Below are positions 57,835-64,000 of a stretch of 64,000 nt of DNA, piece by piece. The DNA comes from Pseudomonas sp. PA15(2017) (GTDB lineage Bacteria > Pseudomonadota > Gammaproteobacteria > Pseudomonadales > Pseudomonadaceae): the NCBI RefSeq assembly GCF_001945395.1, contig NZ_MSXV01000032.1:73906-137905 (forward strand), in the 5' to 3' direction. Below the pieces are notes generated by a model. It was not told the origin of the DNA, ran no database searches, and was given only the letters and a program-made list of their open reading frames with translations. Numbering within the stretch: the first letter of the stretch is position 1; every line of letters starts with the position of its first letter. A program made the position numbers and the translations under genes.

Positions 57835-58989
57835 TCAGTAGCGGTTGACGGTATTGGTCTCGATGTAGGCGAAGTTGATGTCCTCGCCGAGGCCCGGGCG
57901 ATCCGGTAGGTGCACGTAGCCATCGAGGTCCATCGGGTCGACGATGCTGTTCAGGTACGCCGGCACGTCGTCATACTCGAGGAACGGGTGCAGCAGGCCG
58001 CGCTCGTACCAGTCGCAGTTCTTGATCGCACCGACCACTGCAAGGTTGGCGGCGCCGTTACCGTGGATCTCGCAGTGCATGCCGTAGGCTTCGGCCAGGT
58101 GCGCGACCTTCAGGCACGGCGCGATACCGCCGACTCCGGCCACACCGGCGCGCAGGATGTCGCAGGCGCCCTGCCCGACCCAGCTGGCACGGCTCATGTA
58201 CTTGCCGCCGAGGGATTCCGGGCCCAGCACCGGGATGTCCAGGTTGGCCGCCAGCCATGCGTAGGACTCGGCCGACTCTTCCATCATCGGCTCCTCGAAC
58301 CAGGCGAAATCGAGTTTCTCCAGCTCACGGCCGATGTACAGCGCGTCGGTGCGGCTGTACCAGTGATAACCGTCGAGCATCAGCGCGATATCCGGGCCGA
58401 CCGCCTCGCGCACCGCGGCGCAGGCGCGCACATCCATCTTCGGGTCCGGCGCGAAGGAGATCGGCGGCATCCAGGTGTGCAGCTTGATCGCCTTGTAGCC
58501 GCGGGCGACCAGTTGCTCGGCGAAGCGGCCGTACTCCTCCGGGGTCGACAGGCCGCCCGGCAGGTCGTCGCCACACATGGTCGAGCCGTAGGCCAGCACC
58601 TTGTCGCGATAGCCACCGATGAGCTTGTGCACCGGCTGCTTGAACTTGCGCCCTGCCCAATCCCACAGCGCCTGCTCGACCAGTGCCAGGGCGCGGTCGG
58701 TCAACTGACTGGCACTGCCGCGCTGCCAGTGGGCCAGGTCTTGCCAGATTTTCTCGCGGTCCAGCGCGTTCTGGCCGATCAGCACCTTGCGCACGAAGCT
58801 GTCGATGATGTGCGGGCGGATCAGTTCGGGCGCCCCGAAGGCATAGCCTTCAGCACCGTCCTCAGTGGCGACGCGCAGCATGGCCATCTTGGCCAGGGAC
58901 TCTTCGCCCGGGTGAGCATGGCCGGCCGCATCGACGCTGCGGCGGGTGGGGTAGGTGAAAACCTCGACATTGACCTGAGTGATCTTCAT
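57835..58989 (-). CDS. Mandelate racemase-type enolase superfamily enzyme (probable sugar-acid dehydratase or cycloisomerase)
   Basis: A 384-residue barrel enzyme of the mandelate racemase subgroup, which takes a proton next to a carboxylate. Magnesium ligands are Asp206 (LMLDGYH), Glu232 (WFEEP) and Glu258 (GPES). The catalytic dyad is Asp277 (CDILRAG) and His309 (EIHGNG). The other face has KLH (Lys169, His171) in place of the usual KxK. I cannot assign the reaction. It is the first gene of the operon, the only evident metabolic enzyme in it, and its substrate is presumably what the porin and ABC system import. Confidence 0.87.
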   Translation of the reverse strand: MKITQVNVEVFTYPTRRSVDAAGHAHPGEESLAKMAMLRVATEDGAEGYAFGAPELIRPHIIDSFVRKVLIGQNALDREKIWQDLAHWQRGSASQLTDRALALVEQALWDWAGRKFKQPVHKLIGGYRDKVLAYGSTMCGDDLPGGLSTPEEYGRFAEQLVARGYKAIKLHTWMPPISFAPDPKMDVRACAAVREAVGPDIALMLDGYHWYSRTDALYIGRELEKLDFAWFEEPMMEESAESYAWLAANLDIPVLGPESLGGKYMSRASWVGQGACDILRAGVAGVGGIAPCLKVAHLAEAYGMHCEIHGNGAANLAVVGAIKNCDWYERGLLHPFLEYDDVPAYLNSIVDPMDLDGYVHLPDRPGLGEDINFAYIETNTVNRY

Positions 58990-59034
58990 TGAACGCGCCT
59001 TGGATCTTGTGATTATTTGAGTGGCCCGATGTAT

Positions 59035-59057
59035 GTTGTCATACAGCGAATGAGCAG
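59035..59057. promoter_or_regulatory. Operator candidate O1 at the start point of the enolase/transport operon
   Basis: GTTGTCATACAGCGAATGAG then CAG. The core TTGTCATACAG is close to the FadR-type operator pattern TNGT N3 ACNA. It lies immediately downstream of the -10 box, where a bound repressor would block transcription. Confidence 0.55.
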
Positions 59058-59086
59058 ATAATTGCCGTTATCCCAAACGCTGTCAA
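59058..59086 (-). promoter_or_regulatory. Sigma-70 promoter of the enolase/transport operon
   Basis: On the minus strand a perfect -35 TTGACA and a -10 AATTAT are 17 bases apart. The leader to the enolase ATG is about 60 bases. Confidence 0.8.
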
Positions 59087-59333
59087 GAAGCTGTAAAGAA
59101 GAAAACCAGGGCTTAACTGTTTATCAAATGGCCATCATCGCCGCTCGAATAAATGCCAAAAAACCAAATAAAACCTAGCACAAACAGCAACTTAAAATAA
59201 AATAAGTTGTGTATTAAAGGCTTCCGAGAGAGAAATGGAACTCGACGAAAAACAATCTGAGCGAGGCGGTTCCACCCGCACGACGCAATCAGGGGGCCTC
59301 GCCACGCGCGCCAAAAAAGAATGACCAAGCGAG
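59087..59333. other. AT-rich intergenic stretch
   Basis: Clearly AT-richer than the surroundings, especially 59145-59225. A 71-codon open frame on the minus strand is not supported by composition or a ribosome site. No gene seen. Confidence 0.5.
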
Positions 59334-59356
59334 GTTGTCATACAGCAACTGAGCAG
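59334..59356. promoter_or_regulatory. Second copy of the operator-like motif (O2)
   Basis: GTTGTCATACAGCAACTGAG then CAG, identical to O1 in 21 of 23 bases and in the same orientation, 299 bases away. No promoter boxes adjoin it. Confidence 0.5.
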
Positions 59357-59377
59357 CACACCGCGTCTACAGGCAAT

Positions 59378-59400
59378 AAAAAACCGCGCAATGCGCGGTT
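59378..59400 (-). terminator. Terminator of the Pmp3 gene
   Basis: On the minus strand AACCGCGC-ATT-GCGCGGTT is followed by T5, 18 bases past the stop. Confidence 0.88.
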
Positions 59401-59418
59401 CTTGTACACGCCAGAACG

Positions 59419-59577
59419 TCAACGCTTGGCAATGATATACACGGCATGAATGATGCCCGGAAAGTAACCAAGCAACGTCAGCAGAATGTTCAACCAGAAG
59501 GCGCCAGCGAAGCCGACCTGCAGGAAAACCCCCAACGGCGGGAGAAGAATGGCGATCAGAATGCGGATCAGATCCAT
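59419..59577 (-). CDS. Pmp3/YqaE-family small membrane protein
   Basis: A 52-residue protein made of two membrane helices joined by a short loop: LIRILIAILLPPLGVFLQVG and FWLNILLTLLGYFPGIIHAV. The PPLGVFL and GYFPGIIHA motifs define the Pmp3/YqaE family, linked to salt and envelope stress. AGGA stands 9 bases before the ATG at 59577; the longer open frame adds non-conserved sequence. Confidence 0.92.
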   Translation of the reverse strand: MDLIRILIAILLPPLGVFLQVGFAGAFWLNILLTLLGYFPGIIHAVYIIAKR

Positions 59578-59778
59578 GATGGTAGTCCTATTAGTGGGCC
59601 CAAGGGGCGTTACCCCACAATCGACTGGCGCTGGCAACATCCGGTTCCAGAAAAATCGCACGCTCGCCCCCGCTATGTCGCCTGCCAGACGGGCTCATGA
59701 GCTTTCCTAACGTCGAACGGAGTCTATAGTGTGCTGGCCCTGTCCATAACAGCTCCATCCCTTTCCAGGAGAGTTTCC

Positions 59779-60333
59779 ATGAGCAAAACCTATAACGTGG
59801 CCGTACTGGTCGGCAGCCTGCGCAAGGCATCGATCAATCGCAAGCTGGCTCTGGCACTGGCCGACCTCGCGCCGCAGCATCTGAAACTGTCCATCGTCGA
59901 AATCGGCGATCTGCCGCTGTACAACGAAGACATCGACGTCGATCCAGCCCCGGCTGCCTACACCACCTTTCGCAACGCGCTCAAAGGCGCTGACGCCGTG
60001 CTGTTCGTGACTCCCGAATACAATCGCTCGATTCCCGCACCGATGAAGAACGCCGTGGAAGTCGCCTCGCGGCCTTACGGGCAGAGCGCCCTGAGCGGCA
60101 AACCCGCTGGAGTGGTCAGCGCCTCACCGGGCGCCATCGGCGGCTTCGGCGCCAATCACCAGCTGCGCCAGGCCCTGGTTTTCCTCGATATGCCACTGCT
60201 GCAGCAGCCCGAAGCCTACCTGGGCGGCGCCGGTAATTTCTTCGACGAAAGCGGCAAGCTCAGTGACAGCATCAAGCCCTTTCTGCAGAAGTACATCGAC
60301 ACCTTCGCCGCATGGGTGGAAAAGACCGCCTGA
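59779..60333 (+). CDS. NAD(P)H-dependent FMN reductase (ChrR/YieF type)
   Basis: A 184-residue flavodoxin-like flavoprotein. The FMN phosphate loop is VGSLRKASINRKLA (about 12-25), followed by LFVTPEYNRSIPAPMKNAVE and SASPGAIGGFGANHQLRQAL. Relatives reduce quinones, chromate or azo dyes and protect against oxidative stress. GGAG lies 10 bases before the ATG; the upstream ATG has no conserved sequence behind it. Two hairpins follow the gene. Confidence 0.92.
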   Translation: MSKTYNVAVLVGSLRKASINRKLALALADLAPQHLKLSIVEIGDLPLYNEDIDVDPAPAAYTTFRNALKGADAVLFVTPEYNRSIPAPMKNAVEVASRPYGQSALSGKPAGVVSASPGAIGGFGANHQLRQALVFLDMPLLQQPEAYLGGAGNFFDESGKLSDSIKPFLQKYIDTFAAWVEKTA

Positions 60334-60344
60334 CGGTAGCATCG

Positions 60345-60425
60345 CAAGAGCCCGCCTGGGCTCTTGCGGCAATGACGCGGACATTTTCGCCGCGCAAAAA
60401 GAAAACCCCGCCGAGGCGGGGTTTT
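60345..60425. terminator. Two hairpins after the FMN reductase gene
   Basis: The first has 10-base arms (GCAAGAGCCC/GGGCTCTTGC, 60345-60368). The second (AAAACCCCGCC-GA-GGCGGGGTTTT, 60402-60425) is a typical rho-independent terminator and could serve both strands. Confidence 0.85.
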
Positions 60426-60567
60426 GCAGACTTGAACCTGACATCCTTGATCAGAGCGCCATCCTGGCAGCGTCCCACGTATCCCTGTCTGTTCAGTGCG
60501 CTTCCTGCGCTAAGTCCTTGAAGTGAAGATTACGCCTGGCGCCCAAGAGCCAATAGTGGGCAAAGAC

Positions 60568-60602
60568 AGAAGCGCGTGTAAGCAATAGCCTACACGCGCT
60601 TC
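60568..60602 (-). terminator. Hairpin just after the acyl-CoA dehydrogenase gene
   Basis: GAAGCGCGTGTA and TACACGCGCTTC pair around a small loop only a few bases past the stop of the minus-strand gene. No T tract, so its role as terminator is uncertain. Confidence 0.45.
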
Positions 60603-60607
60603 GCGCC

Positions 60608-62383
60608 TCAGAACTGCTCGGCCGCCAGCAGATAAAGGCTGTCGCTGCCCGCGCTTACCGAAGCGTTCAGCGAGTGGATGCGTGGCAGCAAGCGCGCGAA
60701 GTAAAACCGTGCGGTGCCCAGCTTGCTGGCATAGAAATCATCCTGCTCTTCCTTGCCCTGCGCCACCCTGGCCATCCTCGCCCACATGTAGGCGTAGGCG
60801 GTATAGCCGAACAGATGCAGGTACTCCACCGAAGCGGCGCCGATTTCATTGGGGTTGACCCGCGCACGCTCGAGCAATGCCTGGGTCTGCATTTCCAGAA
60901 TGTCGACGGCCTCCAGCAGCGGCGCCTGGAACTCCTCGGCCAGCGCCTCTTCGCTGGCAAAGGCGCGCACCTCTTCGGTGAAGTGCCGGCAGAACGCGCC
61001 GCCACTGCCGACGATCTTGCGGCCGACTAGATCCAGCGCCTGAATGCCGTTGGTGCCTTCGTAGATCTGCGTGATGCGGCAGTCGCGAACCAGCTGCTCC
61101 TGGCCCCATTCGCGCACATAACCGTGGCCACCGAACACCTGCTGGCCGTGAATGGTGGTCTCCAACCCCAGGTCGGTGAGGAAGGCCTTGGCCACCGGGG
61201 TCAGCAGCGCCACCAACTCTTCGGCGCGCTTGCGGATGGCTTCGTCTTCACTGTATTTGGCGGTGTCGAGCTGCAGGGCCACGTAGCTGGAGAAGGCGCG
61301 ACCGCCCTCGTTGAACGCCTTCATGGTCAGCAGCATGCGGCGCACGTCCGGGTGCACGATGATCGGATCGGCCGCCTTGTCCTTGGCCACCGCACCGGTC
61401 GGCGCACGGCTCTGGATACGCTCACGGGCGTAGTCGATGGCGCTCTGGTAGGAGCGCTCGCCGGTCGACAGGCCCTGGATGCCGACGCCCAGGCGCTCGT
61501 AGTTCATCATGGTGAACATCGCCGCCAGGCCGCGATTGGGCGCATCGATGATGTAACCGGTGGCGCCATCGAAGTTCATCACGCAGGTGCTCGAGGCCTT
61601 GATGCCCATCTTGTGCTCGATCGAGCCACAGGAAACCGCGTTGCGCTCGCCCAGCGAACCATCGGCATTGACCATGAACTTGGGCACCAGAAACAGCGAG
61701 ATGCCCTTGGGCCCGGTCGGTGCATCCGGCAGTTTGGCCAGCACCAAGTGGATGATGTTCTCGGTCAGGTCGTGCTCACCACCGGTGATGAATATCTTGG
61801 TGCCACTGACCTTGTAGCTGCCGTCGGCCTGGGGCTCGGCCTTGGTGCGGATGATGCCCAGATCGGTGCCGGCATGGGGTTCAGTCAGGCACATCGAGCC
61901 GGCCCAGACGCCGGCATACATGTTCGGCAGGTACGCCTGCTTGAGTTCTTCACTGGCGTGGGCATTGAGCGACAAACAGGCACCGGCGGTGAGCATCGGG
62001 TAGAGACCGAAGGACAGGCTGGACGAATTGACCATTTCCTCGACCTGGGCGGAAATCACCTTGGGCATGCCCATACCGCCGAACTGCGGGTCACCGCCCA
62101 CACCAACCCAACCGCCCTCGGCGTAGGCCTTGTAGGCCTCGAGGAAGCCAGCCGGCGTGCGCACTTCGTGATTGTTCCAGGTGCAACCTTCTTCGTCACT
62201 GGCGCGGTTCAAGGGGGCAATCATGCCGGCAGTGATCTTGCCGGCCTCTTCGAGGATCGCATTGGCGGTTTCCTCGTCGACCACCTCGGCCAGGGCAGGT
62301 AGCTGCGCCCAGAGCCTGGAAACCTGGAAAACCTCGTTGAGCACGAAGCGCATGTCACGCAGGGGGGCTTTGTAGTCGGCCAT
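60608..62383 (-). CDS. Acyl-CoA dehydrogenase (DmdC/FadE5-like, about 600 residues)
   Basis: A 591-residue FAD enzyme that introduces the 2,3-double bond in acyl-CoA. It has the FAD segment MCLTEPHAGTDLG, the domain-3 phrase MMNYERLGVGIQGLSTGERS and the catalytic Glu442 in QIYEGTNGIQAL. The long form with a C-terminal extension (about residues 450-591) includes FadE-type enzymes and 3-methylmercaptopropionyl-CoA dehydrogenase DmdC. Database names often say DmdC, but fatty acid oxidation is more probable in Pseudomonas. It stands alone, with no thiolase or hydratase nearby. Confidence 0.93.
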   Translation of the reverse strand: MADYKAPLRDMRFVLNEVFQVSRLWAQLPALAEVVDEETANAILEEAGKITAGMIAPLNRASDEEGCTWNNHEVRTPAGFLEAYKAYAEGGWVGVGGDPQFGGMGMPKVISAQVEEMVNSSSLSFGLYPMLTAGACLSLNAHASEELKQAYLPNMYAGVWAGSMCLTEPHAGTDLGIIRTKAEPQADGSYKVSGTKIFITGGEHDLTENIIHLVLAKLPDAPTGPKGISLFLVPKFMVNADGSLGERNAVSCGSIEHKMGIKASSTCVMNFDGATGYIIDAPNRGLAAMFTMMNYERLGVGIQGLSTGERSYQSAIDYARERIQSRAPTGAVAKDKAADPIIVHPDVRRMLLTMKAFNEGGRAFSSYVALQLDTAKYSEDEAIRKRAEELVALLTPVAKAFLTDLGLETTIHGQQVFGGHGYVREWGQEQLVRDCRITQIYEGTNGIQALDLVGRKIVGSGGAFCRHFTEEVRAFASEEALAEEFQAPLLEAVDILEMQTQALLERARVNPNEIGAASVEYLHLFGYTAYAYMWARMARVAQGKEEQDDFYASKLGTARFYFARLLPRIHSLNASVSAGSDSLYLLAAEQF

Positions 62384-62477
62384 GGGAAGTCCTCGGTAGC
62401 ACGGTCAGAAGCCGAGTCTAGCCCAACAACTTTTCAGACACATAGGGTCGTGTCGTGACCGGTCAACCACTGATCGG

Positions 62478-63806
62478 TCAGCTGGCGTCAGCCTTCAGTT
62501 TCACCGCCCCACGGCGGCGCTGCGCCTGGCAACTTACGCAGTTGCGCCCCGCGCTCTTGGCACCATAAAGCGCCTTGTCCGCGGCCTTGAGCACCGCTTC
62601 CACACTGCGGTGCTCAAGGCCGGGCTGGGCCACGCCGATGCTCACCGTCACCGACACCTGGGACGCCCCCGAGCCGGCCCGGCGCTGGCGCCCGGCCTTG
62701 TCGTCAGCCGGGCGTTGCTGGCGATCGCGTAACTGGATCTGGTAGCGCTCGACCGCCTGGCGTACGGCCTCCAGGTGCGGCAGGCACTGCTCGATGCCCT
62801 TGCCGGCGAATACCAGGGTGAATTCCTCGCCACCGTAGCGATACACCTTGCCGCCGCCGCCCACCTTGCGCAGCTGGCTGGCCACCACGCGCAGCACCTG
62901 GTCGCCAACGTCATGGCCGTGGGTGTCGTTGAATTTCTTGAAGTGATCGACGTCGGCCATGGCGATCACGTAGTTGCGTCCCAGGCGCTGCAGGCGCTCG
63001 TTCAGCGCGCGGCGCCCGGGCAATCCGGTCAGCTCGTCGCGAAACGCCATCTGGTAGGCCTCATGGGCCACGCCGACGACGATCATCAGCATTACCACGC
63101 TGGACATCACCTGCAGCGCGTGGGGCTGAATGAAGGTATTGGGCAGCATCCACAACAACGCCAGCGCGCCCACCAGCTGTACGGCATGCACCGGCCGCGG
63201 CGTGCGCAGGTACTGGACCAGCAACGCAATGATCACCAGCAGGAACACCGGGTAGGCCAGCTGCACCAGGCTCATCCACTCGGCATGCAGCGACGGCCAG
63301 CGGATTACCGATAGCCATTGTTCCAGGCCATGGGGATAACGCCGCGCCAGCGCGGCGGCTACTCCGCCGACCGCCAGCAGCACGGCACCCCGGGCGATCA
63401 GATCCTGAATCAGGTGGGTGCGCTCGCGCCACAGCGCGAACAAACCGTAGAGCGCGGGCAGCAACAGGCTGCTGAGGTGAAAGACCAGCGCCGCGTCCTC
63501 GCGCACCCGGCCGAACTCACGGTAGTGATCGACCTGCTCGTCGAGCAGGAAATAGCCCAGATAGAGCACCAGCAGCATGAACAGCTCGCGCTGGCGGCCA
63601 TAGACCACGCAAAACGTGCCGCCGAGCAACAGCAGCAGGGTGGGCAGTACGTTGAACAGCGAGGTGAAGAAGTCGGTCAGGGTCGGCAGGGTCGCGGCCA
63701 GCAGGCCACCGCCGAGCAGCAGCAATGCCGGCAGAAAATGCCCCAGGCGCAACGCGACGAGACGCGGCAAGACCAGCTCCGCCATGATCAGAGAAGAGAA
63801 TGGCAT
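62478..63806 (-). CDS. Membrane diguanylate cyclase (GGDEF)
   Basis: About 442 residues. Seven to eight membrane helices fill residues 10-250. A GGDEF domain follows with active-site GGEEF (VYRYGGEEFTLVF) and the phosphate/metal segment ADVDHFKKFNDTHGHDVGD, so it should make c-di-GMP from GTP. The nine residues before GGEEF (GGGGKVYRY) lack the RxxD inhibitory site, so feedback inhibition is unlikely. A CVSC pair lies in the C-terminal tail. The start at 63806 has AGG before it; one at 63785 is possible. A c-di-GMP receptor (PilZ) lies at 13.4 kb. Confidence 0.9.
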   Translation of the reverse strand: MPFSSLIMAELVLPRLVALRLGHFLPALLLLGGGLLAATLPTLTDFFTSLFNVLPTLLLLLGGTFCVVYGRQRELFMLLVLYLGYFLLDEQVDHYREFGRVREDAALVFHLSSLLLPALYGLFALWRERTHLIQDLIARGAVLLAVGGVAAALARRYPHGLEQWLSVIRWPSLHAEWMSLVQLAYPVFLLVIIALLVQYLRTPRPVHAVQLVGALALLWMLPNTFIQPHALQVMSSVVMLMIVVGVAHEAYQMAFRDELTGLPGRRALNERLQRLGRNYVIAMADVDHFKKFNDTHGHDVGDQVLRVVASQLRKVGGGGKVYRYGGEEFTLVFAGKGIEQCLPHLEAVRQAVERYQIQLRDRQQRPADDKAGRQRRAGSGASQVSVTVSIGVAQPGLEHRSVEAVLKAADKALYGAKSAGRNCVSCQAQRRRGAVKLKADAS

Positions 63807-63926
63807 TTTGCCTGTAATTGGCTGTGGACGCACGCCGCGCCTGCCGAGCACGCGCCTTGCTCATAAAAAAACCGCGGCACTGCAGAGCGTGTGAAAACTC
63901 GCTGATGCAGGTAGTGATCCCATCAG

Positions 63927-63957
63927 ACGCCCCGACATTGTTCGGGGCGTTTGCTTT
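63927..63957 (+). terminator. Terminator-like hairpin near the right edge
   Basis: ACGCCCCGA and TCGGGGCGT pair around a 6-base loop and are followed by TTGCTTTT on the plus strand. No plus-strand gene precedes it, so it could end a small untranslated RNA starting after 63810, but nothing else supports that. Confidence 0.5.
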
Positions 63958-64000
63958 TGTACGATTCGAAAGGTCGCGACCAACCTTTCAAGTGAGCAGC

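Noticed and set aside
59113..59328. 71-codon minus-strand frame in the AT-rich gap upstream of the enolase operon
   Set aside because: Hydrophobic composition follows from AT richness; no ribosome site and no family resemblance.
63810..63960. Small RNA gene before the right-edge terminator
   Set aside because: There is a good hairpin with a T-rich tail, but no promoter and no recognisable RNA family.

Overview
The window looks like chromosomal DNA of a Pseudomonas. It is GC-rich and its gene order closely follows the P. aeruginosa type IV pilus chromosome segment (pilA / pilBCD-coaE-yacG ... ndh-tRNA cluster ... clpB-pgeF-rluD-bamD-PP0621-pilS-pilR-thiO-fimT-fimU-pilVWXY1E). It has extra gene blocks inserted, so it is a Pseudomonas but probably not P. 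aeruginosa. No prophage, CRISPR array, rRNA operon or intact insertion sequence was seen.

Layout. 1-2248: most of a membrane PQQ-dependent dehydrogenase (Gcd type), cut by the left edge. 2519-7213: major pilin pilA, divergent from the pilus assembly genes pilB-pilC-pilD. 7330-10246: coaE, yacG, a MOSC protein and ndh. 10541-10903: a tRNA operon (Asn-Pro-Lys) with promoter and terminator. 11017-13780: DUF1631 and PilZ proteins. 13929-17098: fdhD plus an FdhF/YdeP molybdoenzyme. 17636-22877: envelope and stress genes, an alcohol dehydrogenase, an HPF-like protein and a nitroreductase. 23153-26603: a complete MCE (Mla/Pqi-like) lipid transporter. 26987-31468: rluD-pgeF and clpB. 31616-35927: bamD, a PP0621-type protein and pilS-pilR. 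36037-44629: thiO and the minor pilin operon fimT-fimU-pilV-pilW-pilX-pilY1-pilE. 44862-48623: a second full-length pilY1. 48816-58989: an accessory uptake and catabolism locus (GntR regulator, KdgM-like porin, Dpp-type ABC transporter with two binding proteins, mandelate-racemase-type enolase). 59419-63806: Pmp3, FMN reductase, acyl-CoA dehydrogenase and a diguanylate cyclase.

How it works together. Much of the window builds or regulates type IV pili: motor (PilB), platform (PilC), peptidase (PilD), pilins (PilA, FimT, FimU, PilV, PilW, PilX, PilE), tip adhesins (two PilY1) and the PilS-PilR pair that should drive the sigma-54 promoter in front of pilA. The second PilY1, outside the minor pilin operon, is unusual.

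The accessory locus at 48.8-59 kb reads as one long minus-strand operon with a good sigma-70 promoter. A FadR-like operator sits directly on its start point and is repeated 299 bp upstream. It is the best candidate here for an uncharacterised pathway, probably import of an acidic sugar or oligosaccharide and one enolase-superfamily reaction on it. A second noteworthy signal is a dispersed 150-220 bp element whose left end lies exactly at the stop codon of three unrelated genes.
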